Positions 24,841 to 33,970 are shown, counted from the first letter of the stretch. The stretch: DNA of 38,588 nucleotides from Bacteroidota bacterium (GCA_023417785.1 JAEZEH010000120.1:1-38588); one strand, 5' to 3'. The notes: generated from the letters alone by a model not told the origin. Translations and numbers: made by a program.

Positions 24841-26409
24841 ATGAACAAAAGAACAATCAGTGCGTTTGTCCTCGCCTCACTGCTCGTTGGAGCGTGCGAT
24901 CATTTCCCACACAATCCGCATCCGCCGGAACAGCTGCGTGGCTTTACGCAGATAAGCAATATCGAATTGCAGGGAGGAGAAACAGCTGCAGAGATTTCCG
25001 CTTATGACCCAAGAACAAAACGTCTATTTGTTGTCAATGCAGTAAAGTCGGGTATCGATGTGATTGATATGTCTGACCCGTTCGATCTTAAATACGAACG
25101 CGACATCAATATTGCCGTGTACGGCGGTGGTGTAAACAGCGTATCAGTAAAGAACGGTCTTCTCGCTGCTGCTGTCGAAGCGTCACCAAAAACCAATCCC
25201 GGTGTCGTTGTAGTATGGCGGACCGATGACCTTTCAGAAAAAGCTGTCGTGTCCGTCGGTTCTTTGCCTGATATGGTGAAGTTTACCGACAACGGCCGAT
25301 TCATCGTATCCGCTAATGAAGGCGAACCAAGTGAAGATTACTCCATCGACCCTCTGGGTTCTATTTCTATCATAGATGTCTTGAATGGTTTCAGCGTGAA
25401 AACGCTTGACTTCACGTCTTTCAATGGTCGTGCTGCATCATTGATCAGCAAAGGCTTCCGTATGCCCGGACCTGCCGGAACCACACTGGCACAGGATACA
25501 GAACCTGAATATGTGGCAGTTTCTGAAGATAGCCATACGGCGTGGGTGACGCTTCAGGAGAACAACGCCATCGCTAAGGTAAATCTGATGTCGAAACGAA
25601 TTGAGGATATCTTCCCGCTTGGGCGTCTCGATCATTCGCTGCCCGGAAACGAACTGGATCCAAGTGATCGCGATAATGCAATCGTATTTAGAAACTATCC
25701 TGTAAAAGGAATCTTCATGCCCGATGGAATTGAATCCTACCGCGTTGGAGGAGCAAACTTCCTAGTGACGGTGAACGAAGGCGACAGCAGGCTGAGACCT
25801 ACTGGTGATGACGTGCTTCCTCCTTACGAAGAAGGGGATATCTTCAACGAAGAGTCACGCATAGCAGATATTACACTAGATCCGGGGAAATTCCCGAACG
25901 CCGCAGAACTACAGGCAGAAGCAGGAAGATTAAAGATTACCAATCGCGATGGCGATATCGATGGCGATGGCGACTTCGACGAGCTTCATACTTTCGGCAC
26001 CAGATCATTTACCATTTGGAACGGTCACAACGGAAATAGAATTTACGATTCTGGTAACAAGTTAACAGAGTATCTTATGTCGCAACGGCCCGACCTTTAT
26101 GATGACAGCCGCAGTGACGACAAAGGAGTTGAACCTGAAAACGTAGCCATCGGAAAGATAGGCAACCGCACAATCGCGTTCCTCGGCCTTGAACGCGCTG
26201 ATGCTATTGCAGTTGTTGATATCACATCTCCGACTTCTCCTGTCTTCTTACAGATACTTCAAACCAACGATGCTCCTGAAGGCGTGCTATTCATTCCCGC
26301 GAAGGACAGCCCTAACAAGCGAAGCACACTCGTTGTGAGCTGCGAAGGCGATGGCGTTGTTAACGTCTTCCAGATGTCAGCTACCGAAGAAGAGATGGCG
26401 AGTTTCTAA
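24841..26409 (+). CDS. Choice-of-anchor I family lipoprotein (beta-propeller)
   Basis: The N-terminus is a lipoprotein signal with lipobox LVGAC (C19). The mature part matches the choice-of-anchor-I domain, a seven-bladed propeller-like fold related to proteins annotated as alkaline phosphatase-like. The visible stretches are AAEISAYDPRTKRLFVVNA near 47-65, SIDPLGSISIIDV near 170, AQDTEPEYVAVSEDSHTAWV near 217-236, LVTVNEGDSR near 308-317, and the aspartate-rich DRDGDIDGDGDFDEL-like segment near 372-384 that looks calcium-binding. In other members the domain occurs in large secreted proteins together with 5'-nucleotidase or PhoX-like modules. Here it stands alone (522 aa). No catalytic residues can be assigned. 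It lies divergent to a TonB-dependent receptor and is followed by a strong terminator, so it forms a single-gene unit. Confidence 0.85.
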   Translation: MNKRTISAFVLASLLVGACDHFPHNPHPPEQLRGFTQISNIELQGGETAAEISAYDPRTKRLFVVNAVKSGIDVIDMSDPFDLKYERDINIAVYGGGVNSVSVKNGLLAAAVEASPKTNPGVVVVWRTDDLSEKAVVSVGSLPDMVKFTDNGRFIVSANEGEPSEDYSIDPLGSISIIDVLNGFSVKTLDFTSFNGRAASLISKGFRMPGPAGTTLAQDTEPEYVAVSEDSHTAWVTLQENNAIAKVNLMSKRIEDIFPLGRLDHSLPGNELDPSDRDNAIVFRNYPVKGIFMPDGIESYRVGGANFLVTVNEGDSRLRPTGDDVLPPYEEGDIFNEESRIADITLDPGKFPNAAELQAEAGRLKITNRDGDIDGDGDFDELHTFGTRSFTIWNGHNGNRIYDSGNKLTEYLMSQRPDLYDDSRSDDKGVEPENVAIGKIGNRTIAFLGLERADAIAVVDITSPTSPVFLQILQTNDAPEGVLFIPAKDSPNKRSTLVVSCEGDGVVNVFQMSATEEEMASF

Positions 26410-26435
26410 AGCCGCTACGTAATAGTTAATATAGA

Positions 26436-26466
26436 AGGACTGCCCGCGTGGGGCGGTCCTTTTTTT
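26436..26466 (+). terminator. Rho-independent terminator of the choice-of-anchor-I gene
   Basis: Arms AGGACTGCCC (26436-26445) and GGGCGGTCCT (26451-26460), with one G-T wobble, close a GCGTG loop and are followed by seven Ts (26460-26466). It begins 27 bases after the stop codon. Confidence 0.92.
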
Positions 26467-26893
26467 GTGAGGTAAATCTTCTTTCACCTCATCCCTCCAT
26501 TCGCCGCGCCGAAGAAGGTCTGGCTACGTCACTAATTTTGATCAGAATGAAAATTGTATTGGCTTAATTTCATTCGAATCACGTATCGCAACTGCGCCTG
26601 CTCACGATGATCCCATTCTCAACGGTGCGAATGGGGACGTGGCGGCAAATTTACAAATGGGCGTTCACCCCATACGGTGTTCGTATTGAAGCAGGTTATC
26701 CTGTATTCAAACACAGTAACCTCCGGGCTTCAGCCGAAGGAATCTAGCACCATTAAAAAGAAGGAATTTGGTCCTGAACCACCACGGTACACACGTTCGT
26801 GACTGTGATATGTAGAACTTTAGACCCAGACGCTAAGTATCAACCGTAAATTACCACTCTGGATGAGGCGACACGGATCATTTCAACCGGTTA
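26467..26893. other. Intergenic region with no gene
   Basis: The stretch between the terminator and the orphan gene codes for nothing I can support. It contains copy B of the multi-hairpin element (26717-26830). Just before that copy (near 26657-26684) is a GGGCGTTCACCCC string that faintly recalls the GGGCGTGCCCCCC start of the long repeats at 27523 and 33609. Confidence 0.4.
26717..26830 (+). repeat. Multi-hairpin element, copy B (diverged)
   Basis: This follows the same order as the other copies: TAACCTCCG and a GAAGG arm, GAATCTAGCA, AAGAAGGA with a mutated GGAATTTGGTCC, CACG-TT-CGTG (a perfect short stem) and a mutated GAACTTTAGACCC. The first, second and fourth stems are partly broken, which suggests an old copy. 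Confidence 0.55.
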
Positions 26894-27334
26894 CTAACTG
26901 ACCCCGTCAGCAATTGCTGCAAAGAAGTCTCCAATCCCTTCGAGTACGCCATCCAGCAATGCCCCGGCGTCAAGCCACGACACATCCAAGTCCACATCCG
27001 CAATATCGGCAAGGTGCACATCGTCACTAACCGAAACGCCTTCGAGCATCGTACTCTTCATTTCCGTATAATTGCACACCTCACCAGTTTGTTCATGATA
27101 GGCATCGAAATCTTCATGACTGGAATATGTGCACATGGCCCAGCAACTGAAATCGAGGCCACTCCATGCGCTGGTTGTGTGCGCTTTATTCACCTGATCC
27201 GGTTTGTAGTATTTCTTTTTACCGTAATCGCGAACCAGGTTCTGCCCGATATCGCGTAGATATTTGCGCTTGTCAGTCGGCGGCGTGTGACAGATATTCG
27301 ATTGTTCCGTAGAGGAAGGTAGGTCGTGGTTCAT
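26894..27334 (-). CDS. Hypothetical protein, 146 aa, possibly DUF6559-like
   Basis: I do not recognise this protein with confidence. The middle (RKYLRDIGQNLVRDYGKKKYYKPDQVNKA) followed by SCWAMCTYSSHEDFDAYHEQTGE and CNYTEMKSTML recalls DUF6559, a small family with a YGKxxYYTxxQV segment, a Y-A-x-F part and a closing YxxxR-like helix. Here the expected aliphatic residues are replaced by cysteines (SCWAMC, VCNY). After residue 105 an acidic, hydrophobic tail (DVDLDVSWLDAGALLDGVLE and onward) looks like an amphipathic helix unrelated to the first part. No signal peptide is present. It is a single-gene unit with no near partner, flanked on both sides by repeat elements, so it sits in a plastic stretch. 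Confidence 0.6.
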   Translation of the reverse strand: MNHDLPSSTEQSNICHTPPTDKRKYLRDIGQNLVRDYGKKKYYKPDQVNKAHTTSAWSGLDFSCWAMCTYSSHEDFDAYHEQTGEVCNYTEMKSTMLEGVSVSDDVHLADIADVDLDVSWLDAGALLDGVLEGIGDFFAAIADGVS

Positions 27335-27522
27335 TTCGAATTTAATTTCCTGACAATAGGCTTCTCTCTTTTATGGCATCACCGCTAAATCGTGTTTTAA
27401 GATCAAAACCGCATCACAACAACGGCATATATGGTGCTAAAGATATTCATAATTTCTTTCCGCGTGACTTGCCTGTACAGGTAGTTTATAAGGGGATCAA
27501 AACAGGATAAAGTCTGGCAGTT

Positions 27523-27882
27523 TTGGGCGTGCCCCCCGCCCTCCGACAGTCTATGCACCATAAATCAGCTGCGGTGCTTGCAGAGGCCGCGTTAGCATCG
27601 CGTGTTACACAGGGCGGGGGTCGTGCTCTCCGCTATACTCCTCCCCCGATGAAGGCATCTTTGACAACATCATGGCCCCGATTTCAAATTAGCCTTTCTT
27701 AGCACCAATAGATTCCGATCGGGGTCCGGGGTGCCGCTGCGATCACTCACGCGGGGGTTGGTGTTTTGGAGTAACCTCCGAGCGTTAGCCGGAGGAATCT
27801 AGCAACATAAGAAAGAAGGACTTTAGTCCTGAACCCCACGGTGTACGCTCTCGTGACGATAATATGAAAGGGATCTTAGCTC
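27523..27882 (+). repeat. Long direct repeat, left copy (R1), ending in multi-hairpin copy C
   Basis: About 360 bases starting TTGGGCGTGCCCCCCGCC are repeated at 33609-33968. Over the first 310 or so bases I count about seven differences by eye, including one short indel. The left part has a 10-bp GC stem (CCCCCGCCCT at 27533-27542, AGGGCGGGGG at 27611-27620). The right part, from 27772, is copy C of the multi-hairpin element. The two copies are in the same orientation and offset by 6086 bases. Confidence 0.92.
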
Positions 27883-27897
27883 TGGGCACAGTCATCA

Positions 27898-27928
27898 TTG
27901 CGCTCAAAAAAAAAGCAATCTACTTTAT
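27898..27928 (+). promoter_or_regulatory. Candidate promoter of the macroglobulin gene
   Basis: TTG at 27898-27900, 20 bases, then TACTTTAT at 27921-27928, matching TAnnTTTG at the TA and the first two Ts. The leader would be about 45 bases. The site begins about 15 bases beyond the left long repeat, so the repeat forms the immediate upstream boundary. Confidence 0.35.
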
Positions 27929-27977
27929 GGAATTTGGATAAGGCATACATCTCATCCCTAACTAACCGACCTGTTCC

Positions 27978-30900
27978 ATGATGAAGAATTACATACTGAT
28001 TTGCGGATTCACTATGGCCCTGTTTCCCGTATTTTTGATCTCCGCTCAGGAGATCAGATGGAATAACGCCCCCGAAACCGGATTCGTCTTCAAGATTTCA
28101 AATAAGGAAGCTCGCAGGCTGCTGATTAAATCCAGCCCTGATACCATTATCAACAGACTGCTCCACACACAAGTTGATACCTTCAACATCGCTGCCGGAT
28201 GGAAGCGGAAGCCGGCCCAGGGCCACCTTATCTTCGTTAAGATAATCGAAAACAAGCTTCATTGTGAATACGAAAGCGTGTTTCCCTATCAGGTCGTTCT
28301 GCTCAGGGAGTATAACGCGCTTGCCCTTCAGGTTCTCGACCATGAAGGGAACATACGAAAAGACGCCAGGGTGAAATTCAGGTCAAGGAGAGTACGGTTC
28401 AACTCCTCCACGAATACTTATCGTGTCGAAAATGAATGGTTCAATGGGCAAAACAAATTCGTTACAGTAGAACTTGATGGGTTTCTGTCAGTCTTCAATA
28501 TTGAAAAGCATGATGTCCCTTCGTGGACTAACGACTACTATCACCCTGATGAGGGCCCGAATTTCTATTCATACATGATTACAGACAAGAACAAATACAA
28601 ACCGGGAGAACGTGTAAGGTTTAAGTCGTATGCGCTTTCGGGTTCGCGTAGTCCTATTCGGAAAGATCTGGAAGTCTGGTTGATGAAATCAGGTAGGCCA
28701 CTCAAGGTCGGCACAGTGACCCCACATCGGCCGGGTAGCTTTGCCGGCGAATTTGTTCTGCACGACTCGCTGAAGCTCACTCTGGACAGGAGTTACACGG
28801 TGCAGCTTTGGGATAAGCACGGACGCGTTGTTTCGAATAGCAGTTTTCGATATGAAGATTATGAGCTTCATGGAAATAGACTTGCTGTCGAACTGGAGAC
28901 AGAACAACAGTATTCTCCAGCCTCCAATTTCGTAAAAGTCAAGGCGACCGATGAAAATGGACTTATTCTCAAAGACGCCCGGGCTACTATTATGGTGCTT
29001 ACCGAGAATATCCGGGAGGTGTTTCAACCCGTGGTGATGCTGCCTGACACGTTGCTGCTTAGAGAAGTCTACCTGAATCCTGAAGGTGAAACATTGGTTG
29101 AAATTCCAGCTTCTCTTTTTGGGAAGTCGAACACCGGCTATCGTGTTTATGTCACAGCGCTTAATAGCGAGAACCAACGTATGGAAGCAGGCGCGAGAGC
29201 GTCGCACTATTTCTCCCGGTTCGAGCTAAAAGCTTCGTACGTTAACGACAGCATATTGTATCAGGTACTGGACAAAGGTATTCCCTTCGACAGCGTCTCC
29301 GCGAAAGTATATCGTGACGGTGGCATGGAAGGCATGCAGATGGTCCTGCCTCACAAGGAAAAAATAAATCCGGCAGCGACTTCCATTCGTTTTGAGAGTG
29401 ATTTGGTGTCGAGGTCCATAAGAATGGCGGACATGTTACCGAATATCAGTTTCGTCGGCGGCATTGAGAGGGATAGTTTTAATGTCTCCATCGAAAACCC
29501 GCAGAAAATACCGGTATCGTGGTATGTGTATCAGGGGAGTACTTTACTGGAAACCGGTTTTGGGACTGAATTCGAGTACGTGGCTGAAGTGGTAAGCCGA
29601 GGCGAGACGTACTACGTAGAATTGTTGTATGCTTTAGGAGGAGTAGATCACATCAAAACCAGGGAGTTTAAATTCCATACAGGTGCTCTCCATATTTCCC
29701 TTGACATCCCGGATCGCGTATACCCGGGTCAGAAAGCCGATGTGAATATTCAGGTGCGCGATGCTTTTGGAAACGGTGTCGGTGATGTAGACCTGACCGC
29801 CCTTGCCACGACCGCGAAGCTTGATTACTATCCGCCGGACCTTCCGTATTACGGAACAACTTCAACCGCCAGATCAAAAAAAGCAACGTATAGCAAGAGC
29901 GATGTGAACAAGAGAGTCGCGATTCTGAATCTGGACTATAACAAATGGGCACCGCGCGCACACCTTGACACAATGAAACACTATCAGTTCACTTATCCGA
30001 TGAACAAAATGTTCAGGTATGCGACGCCAATTCAGGACAGCACGCAGTTCGCTGCTTATGTCATGCAAAACGGAGCAGCGAAACAAGTTTACGTTGTCGA
30101 GGTTGATCGTGTGCCGGTGTACTTCTCCTGGGCTGACCATCCGAAAAGCAAGTCATTTTATGTTGAGCCCGACAGACCCAAACAAGTCACTTTGCGTCTC
30201 TTTGATCGTGTAGTGGTGCTGGACTCAATATTTTTCGAACGAAACGCCAAAACCATTCTTAGTCTGGATCTTGACCGTTTGCCGAAAGGAGTAACAGTTC
30301 ACAAGATCGCGCCGCAATGGATAAGACAAAATTTCATGCGGAAATATCCAAAGTCCGTGTTTACCGAAACGGAAATCAAAAGATACAAACCATATCTCGC
30401 GGCATTTACAGTATCAGATGAACCCTCATATTTAACTACGGGCAGGCAATTCGTTCCGTTATCACCACGCCGCCGGGGAACACGTACACTCATCGCCGGG
30501 CCTGTTGCCGAAGGGATGCAGACGTATACGAGTCATGATCGATTTGTAACGCGATATCGACACTCGGGCGGATTTCGATATGAGGTGGCAGGAAATGTCG
30601 TCTATAAAACCGACGCGCCAAAGCTGTTTCCTGATCGCCTTTTCGACCGGTCTTTCAGTCCCGTGACCACGCTTAACGACGTAGCCATCAATAAAAAGCT
30701 TCTGCTGGAAATGAATTCCGAAGTTGAGGAAAAATGGCATCCGCGGGTAATTGATCTGATGGATTATGGATGCCGTGTGCAGTTGTTATTACCTTTTGAA
30801 GAAGCCCGGTCTGGCGTGTCAACCGTGCTATTTCAGGACTGCAGCACCGGTGTCGTTGTATCGCCTTGCCGTTCATATTCAACAAAGCCCCATTATTTTA

Positions 30901-33533
30901 CGATACCGCGAGGGTACCATAATGTGATCGTGCTTTATAATAACGCCACATATATACGCATGGATAGCATTCACCTGAAATCGCATACGAATATGGTCGC
31001 GGATCTAAGAAACTCGATGATCAACGAACGGGATAGTAATTCAAGTGCGTGGTTAGCCGATCGATATAGCAATTGTTTCGGATCAGCCACGGCACCTTCC
31101 CGAACTATCACTTTCGAAACGCGGAGAAACAGCATCGGCAATCTCCACGGTTCCGTCATGGACGACACAAATCAGCCTTTGCCGGGAGCGACGATTGTTG
31201 TGAAGGGTACTGCGATCGGAACCGTGACTGATATTGACGGACGTTTTGTTCTGGATATTCCCGCTGATCCCTCTACAATCGTAGTTAGTTTCATCGGTTA
31301 TATTATAAAGGAGTTCGAAGTGCGGTCCGGCTCGGAGGTTTCGATCGTAATGGAACCTGACATACAGCAGCTTCAGGAAATTGTGGTAATTGGGTATGGC
31401 GCAAGCCGGCAGAGCAACCTTACCAGCGCGGTTTCCTCATTGCAGGGACGCGTCGCCGGCGTCACAATATCACGACCCGATATTATCAGCCGCGAGCCAA
31501 ATACAGGCGAACGTTCAAAAGAGGAGAGCGATCTGGCAGAACGACAACTGTATCGGGACCTGCTGACAATTAAAAATCTCCGCTCAAATTTTTCGGATGT
31601 TGCATTATGGGAGCCGCGATTGGTTTCTGATCGCCATGGCAAATGCTCATTCACCGTAACTTTTCCCGATGATCTCACGCGGTGGGACGCAGTAGTCTAC
31701 GGCATGAACAGGCGATTAAACACTGGCACTGCGCGCAAAAGCATCAAATCGTACAAACCCCTCATGGCTGAACTTGACGTTCCACGATTTCTGGTTATGG
31801 GGGATTCTGTTAATCTCACTGGCAAGGTTTTGAATTATACGGCAGAAAAAACGATCGAGGGCAAAACCCGATGGTCAGGAGTCGCGGTTGAGGAAAATAT
31901 GATAACATTTGACAGTTACCATCGGGAAGTACGCCCCGTAATAATAACTGCAACGGATACGTTAAGCGCGGGATATTCTTTTATAAGGAATGACGGATAT
32001 CTCGATGGCGAGGAAAGAAAAATCCCCATCGTCGAACAGGGAACACTCAGGGCGAACGGAACGGTGTCTGTCCTTAGAAATGGTGATGAGGTAATCGTGA
32101 AACCGGAAAAAGACGAGGTCATCAAACTGGAATTCCTTGCAAGTCCGCTGGACCTATACGCCGGGGATGCCCGTAATCTGATTCATTACAAGTATGACTG
32201 CAACGAACAACTTGCGTCCAAACTTATTGGACTACTGAGTTACAAACTTGTAATGCAGTACGAGGGTAAGCCATTCGAATATGATAATCATGTTAAGCGG
32301 ATCATCCACCGGTTGTTAAAAAATCAAAATTCTGAATTTCTCTGGTCGTGGTGGGACGTTTCCCCTAATACATCATACTGGATGTCGGCACATATTCTGC
32401 GCGCATTAAAGGCAGCAAAGGATGCCGGCTATTCGGTAGATCTCGATATTAAAAATATAACGCGCAAGGCGACATACAAGTATGACTTCGCAAAAGACAT
32501 TGCCCTGTCTGACATCGAAGTATTACATGCGCTTGCTATGTGGAATGCTCAAATTGACTACGAACGTTATGCTAAAACACTTGAATCCTTTCTCGTAAAG
32601 TACGATTCAGCTGCCCGTACAGATAAAAGACGTTACAGATATTCATTGCTTAGCGAGAAGTTTATGCTTCTCGAAATACGTCAATTACAGCGCTTGTCAT
32701 GGGTTTCTGATTCACTGCTTCGATATAAGAAGGAGAATATTCTCAATGAAGCGTATTTTGCCGATGATCTGCGGCCACGCTACTGGTACTCAGGCGCGCT
32801 GTCGGCTAATCTCATCGCGTATCGTATGGCCATTCGCGACAGCGCGCTCCGGGACCTGAGATTCCCGATGCAGAGGTATTTCCTTTCATTGCGGCGAAAG
32901 GGGAATTGGAACACTTACGAATCATCCAATGTACTTCTAAGTATTCTGCCTGCGCTTCTGGCCGAGGGGAGCACCAAGGCCGCCCCGGCCCTTTTATCGC
33001 TCAGCGGGAAAGCGAGTGCCACCATCACGACGTTTCCATACAAAATAGAAGTTGACGAAGGCGAAGAACTGATGATCCGCAAGGATGCTGGCGAGCCCGT
33101 GTATTATATGCAGTACACGGAAGAAAAGGTCACAACAGCGAAAGCCGGTACCGATGGGTTCAAAATAAAAACGGAGTTTAGTAGTTCAGTCCTGAAGGAA
33201 GGTGAACCGGTAATATTGAAGACCACCATTGACATCGTACGTAACACCGACCTGGAGCACGTCATGATTGAGATACCGATCCCTGGCGGGTGCAGCTACG
33301 CCGACAAACGCCAGCATTCAAATAACATCGAAACCCACCGCGAGTATTTCAAGGATCGGACAGTCGTTTTCTGTCAGAAAATGACTCCGGGTACCTATGT
33401 ATTTCAAGTGCACCTGATTCCGCGCTTCACAGGCAGGTTTCACGTAAACCCCGCGCAGATTTCGCTGATGTACTTTCCGGTCATCAACGCAAATGCTGAT
33501 ATGACAAAGGTGAACGTTGCCGGAAGAGAATAA
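27978..33533 (+). CDS. Alpha-2-macroglobulin family protein with inserted carboxypeptidase-regulatory/SusC-like module
   Basis: The 1851-residue product starts with a Sec signal (cleavage probably after A23, SAQ). It has an MG2-type macroglobulin domain near 195-290 (YMITDKNKYKPGERVRF) and further MG-like strands to about 1040. At 1054-1131 lies a carboxypeptidase-regulatory-like domain (GSVMDDTNQPLPGATIVVKG), followed at 1132-1165 by LQEIVVIGYGASRQSNLTSA, the signature seen in front of SusC receptor plugs. The A2M domain follows near 1200-1240 (LRSNFSDVALWEPRLVSD). The bait-locking thioester motif is intact as DCNEQ (C1408 to Q1411). An alpha/alpha toroid follows, and the C-terminal MG domain ends FHVNPAQISLMYFP. 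Bacterial macroglobulins trap proteases in the periplasm or at the surface. There is no lipobox and no PbpC gene alongside, unlike the proteobacterial pair. Long direct repeats flank the gene. Confidence 0.9.
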   Translation: MMKNYILICGFTMALFPVFLISAQEIRWNNAPETGFVFKISNKEARRLLIKSSPDTIINRLLHTQVDTFNIAAGWKRKPAQGHLIFVKIIENKLHCEYESVFPYQVVLLREYNALALQVLDHEGNIRKDARVKFRSRRVRFNSSTNTYRVENEWFNGQNKFVTVELDGFLSVFNIEKHDVPSWTNDYYHPDEGPNFYSYMITDKNKYKPGERVRFKSYALSGSRSPIRKDLEVWLMKSGRPLKVGTVTPHRPGSFAGEFVLHDSLKLTLDRSYTVQLWDKHGRVVSNSSFRYEDYELHGNRLAVELETEQQYSPASNFVKVKATDENGLILKDARATIMVLTENIREVFQPVVMLPDTLLLREVYLNPEGETLVEIPASLFGKSNTGYRVYVTALNSENQRMEAGARASHYFSRFELKASYVNDSILYQVLDKGIPFDSVSAKVYRDGGMEGMQMVLPHKEKINPAATSIRFESDLVSRSIRMADMLPNISFVGGIERDSFNVSIENPQKIPVSWYVYQGSTLLETGFGTEFEYVAEVVSRGETYYVELLYALGGVDHIKTREFKFHTGALHISLDIPDRVYPGQKADVNIQVRDAFGNGVGDVDLTALATTAKLDYYPPDLPYYGTTSTARSKKATYSKSDVNKRVAILNLDYNKWAPRAHLDTMKHYQFTYPMNKMFRYATPIQDSTQFAAYVMQNGAAKQVYVVEVDRVPVYFSWADHPKSKSFYVEPDRPKQVTLRLFDRVVVLDSIFFERNAKTILSLDLDRLPKGVTVHKIAPQWIRQNFMRKYPKSVFTETEIKRYKPYLAAFTVSDEPSYLTTGRQFVPLSPRRRGTRTLIAGPVAEGMQTYTSHDRFVTRYRHSGGFRYEVAGNVVYKTDAPKLFPDRLFDRSFSPVTTLNDVAINKKLLLEMNSEVEEKWHPRVIDLMDYGCRVQLLLPFEEARSGVSTVLFQDCSTGVVVSPCRSYSTKPHYFTIPRGYHNVIVLYNNATYIRMDSIHLKSHTNMVADLRNSMINERDSNSSAWLADRYSNCFGSATAPSRTITFETRRNSIGNLHGSVMDDTNQPLPGATIVVKGTAIGTVTDIDGRFVLDIPADPSTIVVSFIGYIIKEFEVRSGSEVSIVMEPDIQQLQEIVVIGYGASRQSNLTSAVSSLQGRVAGVTISRPDIISREPNTGERSKEESDLAERQLYRDLLTIKNLRSNFSDVALWEPRLVSDRHGKCSFTVTFPDDLTRWDAVVYGMNRRLNTGTARKSIKSYKPLMAELDVPRFLVMGDSVNLTGKVLNYTAEKTIEGKTRWSGVAVEENMITFDSYHREVRPVIITATDTLSAGYSFIRNDGYLDGEERKIPIVEQGTLRANGTVSVLRNGDEVIVKPEKDEVIKLEFLASPLDLYAGDARNLIHYKYDCNEQLASKLIGLLSYKLVMQYEGKPFEYDNHVKRIIHRLLKNQNSEFLWSWWDVSPNTSYWMSAHILRALKAAKDAGYSVDLDIKNITRKATYKYDFAKDIALSDIEVLHALAMWNAQIDYERYAKTLESFLVKYDSAARTDKRRYRYSLLSEKFMLLEIRQLQRLSWVSDSLLRYKKENILNEAYFADDLRPRYWYSGALSANLIAYRMAIRDSALRDLRFPMQRYFLSLRRKGNWNTYESSNVLLSILPALLAEGSTKAAPALLSLSGKASATITTFPYKIEVDEGEELMIRKDAGEPVYYMQYTEEKVTTAKAGTDGFKIKTEFSSSVLKEGEPVILKTTIDIVRNTDLEHVMIEIPIPGGCSYADKRQHSNNIETHREYFKDRTVVFCQKMTPGTYVFQVHLIPRFTGRFHVNPAQISLMYFPVINANADMTKVNVAGRE

Positions 33534-33608
33534 TGTATCAGCGCAGATGCGAGTTATGCAAACGTCGCTCAAACCGGGCGATCGAAATAGGAAAGAGGTT
33601 AAGAGCAC

Positions 33609-33970
33609 TTGGGCGTGCCCCCCGCCCTCCGACAGTCTATGCACCATAAATCAGCTGCGGTGCTTGCAGAGGCCGCGTTGGCATCGCGTGTTACACAGGG
33701 CGGGGGTCGTGCTCTCCGCTATACTCCTCCCCCGATGAAGGCATCTTTGACAACATCATGGCCCAATTTCAAATTAGTCTTTCTTAGCACCAATAGATTT
33801 CGATCGGGGTCCGGGGTGCCGCTGCGATCACTCACGCGGGGGTTGGTGTTTTGGAGTAACCTCCGAGCGTTAGCAGGAGGAATCTAGCAACATAAGAAGG
33901 AAGGACTTTAGTCCTGAGCTCTCCGGTCCACGCTTTCGTGACGATGACTTGAAAGGGCTTTAAGCCCTCG
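33609..33970 (+). repeat. Long direct repeat, right copy (R2), ending in multi-hairpin copy D
   Basis: This is the partner of 27523-27882. The GC stem is at 33619-33628 with 33697-33706. From 33857 it is copy D of the multi-hairpin element, the best preserved at the third and fourth units: GGAC-TTTA-GTCC, CACG-CTTT-CGTG and GGGCTT-T-AAGCCC. Similarity to R1 drops in the last 50 bases, where the two copies differ in and around the third and fourth hairpins. Confidence 0.92.

Larger units (their letters stand above)
27335..27977. other. Intergenic region dominated by the left long repeat
   Basis: The first 190 bases show nothing recognisable. The rest is the left copy of the long direct repeat (27523-27882) and a promoter candidate for the macroglobulin gene. 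Short frames inside the repeat are also present in its right copy but cover unrelated frames of GC-rich sequence and are not credible genes. Confidence 0.5.

Noticed and set aside
33517..33887. Frames of 73 and 92 codons over the right long repeat
   Set aside because: They cover GC-rich structured repeat sequence. The left copy has an indel and other differences that would disrupt them, so coding is not conserved.
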